DNA of 64,000 nucleotides from the NCBI RefSeq assembly GCF_910585425.1, contig NZ_CAJUCP010000015.1, positions 1 through 64,000 of the forward strand, given 5' to 3'. Numbering within the stretch: position 1 is the first letter of the stretch; each line of letters begins with the position of its first letter. The notes beneath the pieces are model-generated. The model was not told the origin of the DNA. It was given only the letters and a program-made list of their open reading frames with translations, and ran no database searches. Below are positions 1 through 7,823 of the stretch, piece by piece. The DNA is from an uncultured Acetatifactor sp. Its GTDB lineage: Bacteria; Bacillota; Clostridia; Lachnospirales; Lachnospiraceae. The position numbers and the translations under genes are program-made.

Positions 1-26
1 TGGTAGAAAATTTCTGCTGGTGCCGA

Positions 27-55
27 TTGTATTGACTGGAAAAGGATGATATAAT
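27..55 (+). promoter_or_regulatory. Probable sigma-A promoter for the PIN gene
   Basis: TTGTAT at 27-32 and TATAAT at 50-55 are separated by 17 bases. A TTGACT at 32-37 is also present but lies only 12 bases from the -10, so it is unlikely to be the -35. The position fits transcription of the PIN-domain gene just downstream. Confidence 0.55.
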
Positions 56-89
56 AAAAAGGAAATAATGAGATTAGGGAAAAGGTGGT

Positions 90-578
90 GTGGTTCGGTA
101 TATGCGGAAATTAAAGGTATATCTAGATACATCTGTCATTAGTCATTTGTTGCAAGAGGATGTCCCTGAGAAAATGGCAGATACAAGACAATTATGGGAA
201 ATGTTTAAGGATGGAAAATACGATGTGTATTTGTCTACAGTGACGTTAGAAGAAATTGCAGACTGTCCAGAGCCTAAAAAAAGCAAGATGTATGATTGCT
301 TGGAACAGATAGACTATACACCTGTTAAAATCACGGATGATGTATCAGACATTGCACAACAGATTATTGAGATGGGTATATTGACAAAGAAAAGTTATGA
401 TGATTGCCAACATATAGCAGCGGCGGTTATTTATGGATGTGATTGCATCATATCTTGGAATTTTAAGCATATTGTCAATATTAAAACAATCAGAGGTGTA
501 AGAGCCATCACTAATCTGAAAGGTTATAAACCTATTGAGATTTTGAATCCATCTGTACTGTTAGAAAGTGAGGAGTAA
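90..578 (+). CDS. PIN-domain ribonuclease, VapC-like toxin candidate
   Basis: A PIN-domain protein of about 162 residues. The acidic residues expected for the metal site are visible: Asp in YLDTSVI near the N-terminus, Glu in TLEEI, and Asp residues in SYDDCQHIAAA and in the CDCIISWNFKHI segment. PIN proteins are Mg-dependent RNases, and VapC-type toxins cut tRNA or rRNA. A GTG start at 90 follows AAAGG closely; an ATG at 102 is possible and gives the usual MRKLKVYLDTS start. A 59-residue gene follows after 2 bases and may be the partner antitoxin. The AT-rich composition matches the neighbouring integrase genes, suggesting mobile-element cargo. Toxin activity is inferred. Confidence 0.75.
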   Translation: MVRYMRKLKVYLDTSVISHLLQEDVPEKMADTRQLWEMFKDGKYDVYLSTVTLEEIADCPEPKKSKMYDCLEQIDYTPVKITDDVSDIAQQIIEMGILTKKSYDDCQHIAAAVIYGCDCIISWNFKHIVNIKTIRGVRAITNLKGYKPIEILNPSVLLESEE

Positions 579-580
579 GC

Positions 581-760
581 ATGGAAAGACCAATTCTGAG
601 TCCTGATTTTACAATTGAGGATATCCATAAATTGAGAGAGTATAATTATTATCTCACAAAGGACATGACACCACAGGAAAGGCGAGATTATTATAATAAA
701 CGTGGAATGGAGGTACACAGGCAGATACAGGAAAAAAATTACAGAAAGCATAATTTTTGA
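581..760 (+). CDS. Small hypothetical protein (59 aa), possible antitoxin partner of the PIN protein
   Basis: An ATG frame of 59 residues starts 2 bases after the PIN stop codon, with GAGGAG overlapping the end of the upstream gene as ribosome site. The product begins MERPILSPDFTIEDIHKLR and is highly charged, with many Tyr, Arg and Glu residues and no membrane segment. Tight coupling suggests an antitoxin or accessory subunit, although VapB-type antitoxin genes usually lie upstream of the toxin. I do not recognise a DNA-binding fold. The function is inferred from position only. Confidence 0.6.
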   Translation: MERPILSPDFTIEDIHKLREYNYYLTKDMTPQERRDYYNKRGMEVHRQIQEKNYRKHNF

Positions 761-806
761 AAATGCTTAAGCCTGTTCAGCCAGAAAATAAAAACATAAA
801 AACGAG

Positions 807-850
807 AAGCACCAAAGGATGGACTGGCCATCTGATGGTGCTTTTGTTTT
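807..850 (+). terminator. Rho-independent terminator, probably bidirectional
   Basis: AAGCACCA at 807-814 pairs with TGGTGCTT at 836-843. An inner GATGG/CCATC helix extends the stem and a T-rich tract follows. The minus strand also ends in T residues, so it can serve both the PIN operon and the minus-strand gene ending at 854. Confidence 0.7.
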
Positions 851-853
851 TTG

Positions 854-1099
854 CTACTTTAAGCTGATATCTGAAAGAGCTTTTTCCAGAGAACCCTGTC
901 TCCATCTGCTTTTGACGATCTGTTGCTTCGTCTGCTGGATTCGCCTGTCTATGTAGCGTCCAAGCCATTCCATAAGCGGGGGAGGGACAAGCTTTTCAGG
1001 GAGTTTGGATATGATGGAAAATAAGATGTCCTCTGACTTGCTATGGAGCTTCTGGAATAATTTTTTTATCCTGTTTTGGCGCTTGATTTCTATGTCCAT
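854..1099 (-). CDS. Small basic hypothetical protein (81 aa)
   Basis: A minus-strand frame encodes a basic, probably helical protein beginning MDIEIKRQNRIKKLFQK and ending EKALSDISLK. The ATG at 1099 is chosen because an AAGGAT ribosome-site-like run lies just upstream; the frame stays open to an ATG at 1144. No catalytic motif or membrane span is visible. It sits between the PIN operon and the first recombinase and stops at a shared terminator. It may be an integrative-element gene of unknown function. Confidence 0.5.
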   Translation of the reverse strand: MDIEIKRQNRIKKLFQKLHSKSEDILFSIISKLPEKLVPPPLMEWLGRYIDRRIQQTKQQIVKSRWRQGSLEKALSDISLK

Positions 1100-1319
1100 T
1101 GATATCACATCCTTCACCTCTAATCTTCTATTCCTATGATACACTCTGCCTGAAAAATATACAATATCCTATCCGGAAATACCATGGAAAATTTCCTCAA
1201 AATAAGGGCAATTTGTTTGAGTTTCTTACTAGGAATATACATGGATAAAGGGAAAAACTCAAAAAAGATACAGAATAAATAACCTTAGAAAACTCAAAAA
1301 AATTTCTGGAGGTAACGGC

Positions 1320-2195
1320 ATGGAAAGTCTTGTGGATGGATTCAAAAGGAAGATGTATCTGGATGGGAAGTCGGAAAGGACGATAGGGGTATATTCGAAT
1401 TCTGTAAAGGAATTCTTCAGATGGTTCCATGACAGCTATGGGGATATAACGTTCAAGAAGCTGTACCGTGAGAACATACTGGAATATAAAAGCTATCTGA
1501 AGAACGTCAGGAAATCGGAGCGTTCCGGGAACGGATTATGCCCCAAGTCAATCAACTCAAAGCTGTCGGCACTGATCTGCTTCAATGAACTGATGGAGCC
1601 TGACAACATCGTGGTGTCGAAAAGAGACCTGATAAAGATACAAGCGGAACTGGTGAGCCCTACTTCCATCACGAAAAAGGAGGTAGAGGAGTTCCGACAG
1701 ATCGTGCTGCAGTCGGAGGGATGCGCGGCGAAAAGGAACTTTGCCATAGCCACGATACTTGCGTATGCCGGACTGAGGATAACGGAATGCCTTAACATAA
1801 GGAAGCAGGACATCTGCCTGGAATCTGGCCAATTAAAGATTGTTGACGGGAAAGGGGAGAAAGCGAGGATAGTCATAATCAACAGCAAGATAGAGTCGGC
1901 AGTCCGTGAGTGCCAGAAAGGGGACAAGATGGAATCGCAGTGGCTCTTCCATAACAGCAGAGGGGAGAGGCTGAACCAGACAACGATAAACAGGGTATTC
2001 AGGTTATGCAGTCCGAAAGGCTATAGCATCACGCCGCACACACTGAGGCACTTCTATGCCATCAATGCCATATCGAGCGGGGCATTCACCATCCCTGAGA
2101 TTGCTGGCCAGATGGGGCATTCCAGCATCAAGACCACTATGCGGTACATGAACTCTAACCTGGATGAGATCAGGAAGAAGGTTGAGATGCTTTGA
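1320..2195 (+). CDS. Tyrosine recombinase / integrase, XerC/D-like (291 aa)
   Basis: This is a phage-integrase-family site-specific recombinase. An N-terminal SAM-like core-binding region (residues 1-100) precedes a catalytic domain with the expected residues: Arg153 (GLRITE), Lys178 (GKGEK), His240 and Arg243 (PHTLRH), His267 (MGHSS) and Tyr276 (TTMRYMN). The length fits short Xer/transposon-type recombinases. The ATG at 1320 follows CTGGAGGTAACGGC, a strong ribosome site. A second, unrelated-looking recombinase lies 530 bases downstream. Its AT-rich neighbourhood and lack of housekeeping context suggest it moves or resolves the local element rather than chromosome dimers. Confidence 0.9.
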   Translation: MESLVDGFKRKMYLDGKSERTIGVYSNSVKEFFRWFHDSYGDITFKKLYRENILEYKSYLKNVRKSERSGNGLCPKSINSKLSALICFNELMEPDNIVVSKRDLIKIQAELVSPTSITKKEVEEFRQIVLQSEGCAAKRNFAIATILAYAGLRITECLNIRKQDICLESGQLKIVDGKGEKARIVIINSKIESAVRECQKGDKMESQWLFHNSRGERLNQTTINRVFRLCSPKGYSITPHTLRHFYAINAISSGAFTIPEIAGQMGHSSIKTTMRYMNSNLDEIRKKVEML

Positions 2196-2328
2196 TATGC
2201 CGGGTCAGATTGCTTAAATGCGGAGAACTGTTGATATAGGGAATGGGGAAAGGCGGTGAAGCCAAAATGACATGATTACGATAGGTTAGCGATGGTAGTT
2301 AGAATATTTCAGAGATTGGAGGGAATGG

Positions 2329-2514
2329 GTGTTGGAAGAACTATTGGAAAATGAGGTTTTCTGTACTGGTATAGCTGTAGGGATACAGATTCATCAGGAT
2401 AGGGTAGTAGAGGCCCACAAAAGAAAAGAACCGCTTGTCATTGGTGATACCCTTTATTATCTTCAGGATGGACGGGAGCGGCTGGAGGAAGTGATTGACA
2501 GGATATGCAAATGA
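2329..2514 (+). CDS. Small hypothetical protein (61 aa), GTG start
   Basis: The frame starts at GTG 2329 after GGAGGGAATGG and encodes about 61 residues, with the central sequence VEAHKRKEPLVIGDTLYYLQ. It has no membrane span or recognisable motif. It lies between the two recombinase genes in the same orientation and could be a small regulator or excision-type accessory protein, but nothing in the sequence shows that. The good ribosome site supports translation. Confidence 0.5.
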   Translation: MLEELLENEVFCTGIAVGIQIHQDRVVEAHKRKEPLVIGDTLYYLQDGRERLEEVIDRICK

Positions 2515-2665
2515 GACAGCTATTGGAAAATATAAATTTGTAGGAAAGGATTTAGGGAAGATGTCAAAGTCGGCAGTAGACTCGGAATATCTAAGTGATG
2601 TATGGACAAGGATTAATGGCACGATTGTTTAAATTAACAAAACTGAATAACAAATATGAATACAT

Positions 2666-2698
2666 AAGGCGCTGCAGTAGATATCGGCAGTGCCTTTC
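2666..2698 (+). terminator. Hairpin terminator upstream of the second integrase
   Basis: AAGGCGCTGC at 2666-2675 pairs with GCAGTGCCTT at 2687-2696 with one G-T pair, followed by a short T run. It would separate transcription of the small gene from the second recombinase. Confidence 0.45.
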
Positions 2699-2724
2699 TG
2701 AACGATAAAAACTATTAGCATGAG

Positions 2725-3999
2725 GTGATTGGCATTATCAAAAATAATATAGAGACGAATTATCTGCAATATGCCCAAGGCAACGACATATTGCGGTTCA
2801 TCATAAACAATGGTATGATAGACATAGGCGATGTACAGGACAGCATGGAAGCTATGAAGAGAGAAGAGCTGCTAAAGAAGCATCCGTACAAGATATGGCA
2901 GGGAAAAGAAGGGAAGTGGTACACATATCTCCCTAACGAGAAGAAAGGGAGGAGGATGGTCAAAAGAAGCACGCAAAAAGCGATTGAAGAGGCAATCGTG
3001 GCATACTGGAAAGTGGAGGCAGAGAATCCCACAATCAAGGAACTTTTCTATGAATGGATGGAGAGAAAGCTGGAATATCAGGATATCTGTGTCGGAACAT
3101 TCAATAGATATGAAAAAGACTTCAGAAGATTCTTTGAAGACGAATCCAAGTTTTCCGAGGCGAGGATAAGGAATGTTGATTCAAAAGAAATCGCCCCATT
3201 CCTGCGGAAAGCGATTGCCAACTATTCCCTGACGGCGAAAGCATACAGTAATCTGAGGACGCTTACCTACGGAATGTTCAAATATGCAAAGGAGAAAGGG
3301 TACATATCATGGAGCATATCGCAGACCGTAAACGACATGGAACTTCCGAGAAAGGCGTTCCGCAAGGTGGTGAAGGAAGACGATGAGGAAGTGTTCAACG
3401 ATGATGAAATGGCGAAACTTCTGCAATACCTCACGGAAAAGCCGGACATCCTGAATCTGGGAATCATCCTGATGTTCTGCACAGGTGTCCGTGTGGGCGA
3501 ACTGGTTGCAATCAAATGGTGCGATGTCACAGAAAATGCTATAAAAATCCGGAGGACAGAGATATCGTATAAGGACTGCGATGGCAGGAACGTATATGAA
3601 ATCAGGGATTATCCTAAAACCGAAGCGGGGATCAGGACAGTGTTCGTGCCAAATGAGTTTTCCAGTATCCTAAGGCGGCTGAAGCTGTTGAGCGGCATCC
3701 AGGAATATGTGTTCTGGGAAGACGGGCAGAACATAAAGGCAATGCAGGTCAGGAAACGGCTGTACTATATCTGCAAGAAGTTAGGCATAAAGAAGAAATC
3801 TCCCCATAAGCTCAGGAAGACATACGTCTCAATTCTTTTGGACAATGGAGTGGACAAGAGGCTGGTTCAGGATGTTGCCGGGCACGCGCAGATTTCCACA
3901 AGCGAAAGGAACTACCATCGCAATAGGAAATCAGACCAGAGGAAAGAAGCGATATTGAGCGATATCCCGGAATTCAGGAATGCCAAACTTATGTTCTGA
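2725..3999 (+). CDS. Integrative-element tyrosine recombinase (424 aa)
   Basis: A large-type integrase as found in ICEs and phages of Clostridia. An N-terminal arm-binding part holds KIWQGKEGKWYTYLP (residues 56-70). A core-binding domain follows (about 102-200), then the catalytic domain with Arg256 (GVRVGEL), Lys298 (PKTEAGIRT), His361 and Arg364 (SPHKLRKT), His387 (AGHAQ) and Tyr397. The GTG at 2725 is the furthest usable start; the true start may be a little downstream. The 3' end lies about 87 bases from the 3' end of tRNA-Val, the usual position for an integrase that uses a tRNA gene as its target. The element would extend leftward beyond the window. Confidence 0.9.
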   Translation: MIGIIKNNIETNYLQYAQGNDILRFIINNGMIDIGDVQDSMEAMKREELLKKHPYKIWQGKEGKWYTYLPNEKKGRRMVKRSTQKAIEEAIVAYWKVEAENPTIKELFYEWMERKLEYQDICVGTFNRYEKDFRRFFEDESKFSEARIRNVDSKEIAPFLRKAIANYSLTAKAYSNLRTLTYGMFKYAKEKGYISWSISQTVNDMELPRKAFRKVVKEDDEEVFNDDEMAKLLQYLTEKPDILNLGIILMFCTGVRVGELVAIKWCDVTENAIKIRRTEISYKDCDGRNVYEIRDYPKTEAGIRTVFVPNEFSSILRRLKLLSGIQEYVFWEDGQNIKAMQVRKRLYYICKKLGIKKKSPHKLRKTYVSILLDNGVDKRLVQDVAGHAQISTSERNYHRNRKSDQRKEAILSDIPEFRNAKLMF

Positions 4000-4085
4000 T
4001 TACCTTTTTGATTACCTTTTGGCGAAAGGAAAGGAGACAGGCTCCGCGAAGCCAGTAAAATCAAGTCCTTTCAGACAACAAAAAA

Positions 4086-4159
4086 TGGAAGCAAGGGGGC
4101 TCGAACCCCTGACCTTTCGCGTGTGAGGCGAACGCTCATCCCAGCTGAGCTATGCTTCC
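4086..4159 (-). tRNA. tRNA-Val (anticodon CAC)
   Basis: A cloverleaf folds on the minus strand: acceptor GGAAGCA with TGCTTCC, D-arm GCTC/GAGC, anticodon loop CTCACAC giving CAC, and T-arm AGGGG/CCCCT with TTCGAGC. The discriminator base is A and no CCA is encoded. The 3' end faces the integrase gene, making it the likely attachment site. A T-run follows the tRNA 3' end. Confidence 0.9.
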
Positions 4160-4168
4160 ATGTCCTCT

Positions 4169-4196
4169 ATTGTACCACGCTTTCCAAAAAATGCAA
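4169..4196 (-). promoter_or_regulatory. Promoter of tRNA-Val
   Basis: On the minus strand TTGCAT (4191-4196) and TACAAT (4169-4174) are 16 bases apart, ending about 10 bases before the tRNA 5' end. Confidence 0.6.
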
Positions 4197-4275
4197 GAGG
4201 TATTTTGTTTTTCCTGAAAATTTTTTGGGTGAAAAATGGGTCGAAAAATTTTTTGAAAAAAATACAAAATACCTA

Positions 4276-4304
4276 TTGACTTTTTGGACGAGATGGTTTA
4301 AGAT
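4276..4304 (+). promoter_or_regulatory. Promoter of tRNA-Leu
   Basis: TTGACT at 4276-4281 and TAAGAT at 4299-4304 are separated by 17 bases, 35 bases upstream of the mature tRNA 5' end. Confidence 0.7.
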
Positions 4305-4338
4305 ATGATTTGTTCGCAGGGATGCAGAACACAAGGAT

Positions 4339-4422
4339 GCAGGAATGGCGGAATTGGCAGACGCGCACGGTTCAGGTCCGTGTGGTAGCAATACCATGAG
4401 AGTTCAAGTCTCTTTTCCTGCA
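4339..4422 (+). tRNA. tRNA-Leu (anticodon CAG)
   Basis: Acceptor GCAGGAA pairs with TTCCTGC. The anticodon stem CACGG/CCGTG holds loop TTCAGGT, giving CAG. A long variable arm, typical of tRNA-Leu, and a TTCAAGT T-loop are present. The discriminator is A and CCA is not encoded. Confidence 0.92.
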
Positions 4423-4429
4423 CTATAAC

Positions 4430-4461
4430 GAAAGGTACTTGATAGATGTCAAGTACCTTTC
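4430..4461 (+). terminator. Perfect 13-bp hairpin after tRNA-Leu
   Basis: GAAAGGTACTTGA at 4430-4442 pairs perfectly with TCAAGTACCTTTC at 4449-4461 around a 6-base loop. The T-run is poor, so it may act as a processing or weak termination signal for the tRNA transcript. Confidence 0.5.
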
Positions 4462-4551
4462 AAAGTCTATACAGGTAACATGGGAGTGGGTGTAAAGTGT
4501 GTTTTTTGAATGCTTTGCGCCCTTTTGTTTTCCCCTGAAAGAGGTCGGAGA

Positions 4552-5880
4552 ATGGGAAAGACTGAAAAGGAACATGCCGTGAAAAGAAAAGAACATGCCC
4601 ACCGCAGGGACTGGTATCAGTTGGACCTGTCGGCCATCGTGTACCCCACGCTGCAGAGGCGGGACTTCTCGTCCGTGTACAGGCTGTCCGTCCTCCTGAA
4701 GGAGGAGATACAGCCGGACGTGCTACAGCAGGCCCTTGACATGACGCTTCCCAGGTTCCCCACCTACAAGGCGGCCATCCGCAAGGGGCTGTTCTGGCGC
4801 TACCTGGAGCCCAACGACCGCCCGGGCCCCTTCGTGCAGAAGGATGTGCGGAATCCCTGTCAGCCCATGTATTTCAAGGCCAACAACCGCTATCTGGTCC
4901 GTGTCTACTATTTCCGCAACAGGATTGCCCTGGAGGCCCACCACAGCCTGGGGGACGGCACCGGCGGCATGTGCGTCCTGATGACCCTGACGGCCACCTA
5001 TCTGCGGCTGCTGGGGGCGGAGGGGATCGAGAACGGCGGGTTCGTGCTGGACATCCACGGGACGCCCCGGGAGGGGGAGCTGGAGGACGCCTACATGCGC
5101 TATGCCAACGCCAAGGTCTGTCCCCCCAGGCTGGAGGAGCGGTCCTACCGGGTCAGGGGCACGGCGGAGCCCTTTTACACCCTGAACATCATAGACGGCA
5201 TCATGTCCGTCTCGGAGGTCATGGCGGCAGCCAAGCGCTACGGGGCCACCATCACGGAGTACCTGAACGCCGTGCTCCTCCAGGCGCTGCTGACCAGGCA
5301 GGAGGAGGACCGCCGCGCCCGCCTGCGGCCGGTGAAGATTGCAATGCCGGTGAACCTGAGGCGCTTTTTCCCGTCCATCACTCTGCGGAATTTCATCACC
5401 ATGATCTTCCCCGGGGTGGATCCCAGGCTGGGGGAATACACCTTTGAGGAGATCGTGGTCCAGGTGCGCAATTATATGAGATACCATATCAACGAGAAGC
5501 TGCTCCGGGGGGACATCACCACCAACGCGGCCACCCAGCGCAATCCCTTTATCCGGGTGGTGCCGCTGTTCATCAAGGACTTCGTGGTGCGGCTGTTCTA
5601 CACGAAGGTCCAGGACAGGAACTCGTCGGCGGGGCTGACCAATATGGGCGTGATGAAGGTGCCGGAGGGGATGAAGCCCTATATCGAGAGGTTCGACATC
5701 TACATGGGCCAGCCCTTTTCCCGCAGGACCAACTGCGCCATCATCAGCTTTGAGGACATCCTGACGGTGAACTTCGCCAGCAGCATCGTGGAGGCGGATG
5801 TGGAGCGGTATTTCTTCCGGCGGCTGGTGCGGGACGGCATCCATGTGAAGATAGAGAGCAACCGGGAGATGGAGGAGTGA
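4552..5880 (+). CDS. Condensation-fold acyltransferase, alcohol acetyltransferase-like (442 aa)
   Basis: The protein has the chloramphenicol-acetyltransferase/condensation fold shared by alcohol acetyltransferases, WS/DGAT enzymes and NRPS condensation domains. The active-site motif HHxxxDG is visible as HHSLGDG at residues 130-136; His131 would be the catalytic base. Such enzymes move an acyl group from a CoA or carrier thioester to a hydroxyl or amine. ATG 4552 is preferred because GAGGTCGGAG precedes it; the frame is open to 4510. It is the first of three same-strand genes, followed after 16 bases by a zinc-ribbon membrane protein and then by an HSL esterase. The substrate is unknown; a lipid or alcohol acceptor is an inference from the family and the esterase partner. 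Confidence 0.75.
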   Translation: MGKTEKEHAVKRKEHAHRRDWYQLDLSAIVYPTLQRRDFSSVYRLSVLLKEEIQPDVLQQALDMTLPRFPTYKAAIRKGLFWRYLEPNDRPGPFVQKDVRNPCQPMYFKANNRYLVRVYYFRNRIALEAHHSLGDGTGGMCVLMTLTATYLRLLGAEGIENGGFVLDIHGTPREGELEDAYMRYANAKVCPPRLEERSYRVRGTAEPFYTLNIIDGIMSVSEVMAAAKRYGATITEYLNAVLLQALLTRQEEDRRARLRPVKIAMPVNLRRFFPSITLRNFITMIFPGVDPRLGEYTFEEIVVQVRNYMRYHINEKLLRGDITTNAATQRNPFIRVVPLFIKDFVVRLFYTKVQDRNSSAGLTNMGVMKVPEGMKPYIERFDIYMGQPFSRRTNCAIISFEDILTVNFASSIVEADVERYFFRRLVRDGIHVKIESNREMEE

Positions 5881-5896
5881 GGGGAGGAAGACGGAT

Positions 5897-6628
5897 ATGT
5901 CATATTGTGTGAATTGTGGTGTGGAGCTGGAACGGAATGCCGGGGAATGCCCTCTGTGCAATACGCCTGTGGTGAATCCCCGGGAGCAGATGCGGCAGGG
6001 GAGCGCGAAGGCCGGGGCGGACCGGGAGGAGGCCGGCGCGTTCCCCAGGGAGAAGGGACAGGTGGAGACGGTGAAGAGGAAGGACCTGGGCCTTCTGCTC
6101 TCCATGGTGATACTGGCGTCGGTGGCCACCTGCGGCATCCTGAACCTGCTGGTGTTCAACGGCTCGCCCTGGTCGCTGGCAGTAATCGGCGCCTGCATGA
6201 TCCTGTGGGTGTTCATGATTCCGGCGGTCATCTATACGAGGCAGTCGGTCTATGTGTCCCTGCTGCTGGACGGCGGGGCGGTGACGCTCTATCTGTATAT
6301 GCTGACGTTCCTCTCCGGCAGCAGCGGGTGGTTCACGGGGCTGGGCCTGCCCATTGTGGTGCTGGTGACTGCGATCGCAGAGCTGGTGACCCTGTGCATC
6401 CGGAAGCTCCCCCGGTCTTTCCTGACGGTGTCCCTCTATCTGTTCACGGCCCTGGGGCTGCTGTGCATGGGGCTGGAGATGCTGATCAGGCATTATCTGG
6501 AGGCGCGGATATTCCTGACCTGGTCGGCGGTGGTGCTGACGATCTGCACCATACTGGACATCGCGGTGATCACCATGCTCTCCCGCAGGAGGCTGCGGAA
6601 CGAGGTGCGCAGGAGGCTGCATTTCTAA
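5897..6628 (+). CDS. Zinc-ribbon multi-span membrane protein, DUF6320-like
   Basis: The N-terminus is a short zinc ribbon with CVNCG and CPLCN pairs (about residues 4-22). A charged linker follows, then about six hydrophobic segments from residue 60 to the end, such as LLLSMVILASVATCGILNLL and LAVIGACMILWVFMIPAVI. A basic tail ends RRRLRNEVRRRLHF. The layout matches the DUF6320 family as I remember it. The ATG at 5897 follows GGGGAGGAAG. It lies between an acyltransferase and an esterase in what looks like one operon and could anchor or regulate a membrane acylation step. That role is inferred. Confidence 0.7.
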   Translation: MSYCVNCGVELERNAGECPLCNTPVVNPREQMRQGSAKAGADREEAGAFPREKGQVETVKRKDLGLLLSMVILASVATCGILNLLVFNGSPWSLAVIGACMILWVFMIPAVIYTRQSVYVSLLLDGGAVTLYLYMLTFLSGSSGWFTGLGLPIVVLVTAIAELVTLCIRKLPRSFLTVSLYLFTALGLLCMGLEMLIRHYLEARIFLTWSAVVLTICTILDIAVITMLSRRRLRNEVRRRLHF

Positions 6629-6764
6629 GCTCCCATGCAGCCGGCCGCACCGCAGAAACACATCGCGGTGCCGGAATGGCGCAGGGACTTTTGCGGTAAA
6701 ACGATGAAAAATGAGTGGAAGACAGGATACGAGAATGGCGCAGGAGACAGGAAAAGGGAGAGAA

Positions 6765-7736
6765 ATGGAGACTGGAAGGGAAATTGAGATTCAGGCGGGC
6801 GTAGAGGCGGAAATCGAGACGGGGAAGGACATCGAGGAGGCGGACAGCACGGACAGAAGGGTCCAGGGGCTGATGAACCTGATCAGGCGCGTCCACGGCA
6901 TGGTGGAGAATGCGGACATCGAGAAGCACAGGCAGTCCCAGGACCATATCGGTACGATCCTGAGCAACACCAAGACGGTGGAATACCGGGAGGTGGACAT
7001 AGACGGCATGTACGGGGAATGGGTCGGCGTCAACCGGGCCCATATGAAGAAATACGTGCTCCTGCACTGCCACGGCGGCGGATATTCCACCGGCAGCAGC
7101 CTGTACGCCAGGACATTGACCTCCAAGCTGGCGGAGTCCACCTCCATGGACGTGCTGTGCTTTGACTACCGGCTGGCGCCGGAGCATCCTTATCCCGCCG
7201 CCCTGGAGGACGCCCTGCGGGCATGGGATTACCTGATGCTTCTGGGGTACGGCGCCAGGGACGTGGTGGTGACGGGGGATTCCGCGGGAGGGAACCTGGC
7301 CCTGGCGCTGGTCCTGAAGCTCAGGGAGCAGAAGCGGCTGCTGCCCAGGGGGCTGGTGCTCATGTCGCCCTGGACGGACCTGACGTCCACGGGCAAGTCC
7401 TTCCAGACAAAGGCGGAGGTGGATCCGGTGCTGAACTGCGCTTATATCGACAGGATGGTGCAGGCCTACGCGGGGGGCCTGGACCTGACGGATCCGATGA
7501 TCTCCCCGCTGTTCGGGAATTTCGAGGGCTTCCCGCCCACCTATATCCAGGTGGGGGAGAATGAGATCCTCCTGAGCGATGCCCTGCGGCTCCACCGGGT
7601 CTTCGTGGAGAAGAACGTGCCCGTGAAGATAGACATCTATCCCGGCATGTGGCATGTGTTCCAGATGTCCCCTGTCCGGGCGGCCAGGGCGGCCATGGAC
7701 AAGAACGCGGAATTCATCTTCGATGTCTGCCGCTAA
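6765..7736 (+). CDS. Alpha/beta hydrolase, HSL-type esterase (323 aa)
   Basis: This is a hormone-sensitive-lipase-family esterase. The oxyanion-hole motif HGGG is at residues 103-106 and the nucleophile elbow GDSAGG has Ser173. The catalytic His is near residue 297 (MWHVFQ). The acid is probably the Glu in GENEILLSD, where many relatives have Asp. ATG 6765 follows AAAGGGAGAGAA; ATGs at 6711 and 6735 are in frame but have poorer ribosome sites and add a low-complexity, charged tail. It likely removes short acyl groups from small alcohols, sugars or lipids. Its position after the acyltransferase suggests opposing or sequential reactions on the same product. Confidence 0.85.
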   Translation: METGREIEIQAGVEAEIETGKDIEEADSTDRRVQGLMNLIRRVHGMVENADIEKHRQSQDHIGTILSNTKTVEYREVDIDGMYGEWVGVNRAHMKKYVLLHCHGGGYSTGSSLYARTLTSKLAESTSMDVLCFDYRLAPEHPYPAALEDALRAWDYLMLLGYGARDVVVTGDSAGGNLALALVLKLREQKRLLPRGLVLMSPWTDLTSTGKSFQTKAEVDPVLNCAYIDRMVQAYAGGLDLTDPMISPLFGNFEGFPPTYIQVGENEILLSDALRLHRVFVEKNVPVKIDIYPGMWHVFQMSPVRAARAAMDKNAEFIFDVCR

Positions 7737-7823
7737 GGATTCCGCTCATGTGTTACAGGAAAAAGGATTTTGGCTTCGGGCGCAGAATAATAATAGTAGA
7801 GCAGTCAGAAGACAGGAGCGCAC

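Noticed and set aside
4723..6231. Long open frame of about 500 codons on the minus strand
   Set aside because: It lies antisense to the acyltransferase and zinc-ribbon genes and its product is His/Pro/Arg-rich with no motif, typical of a shadow of GC-rich coding sequence.
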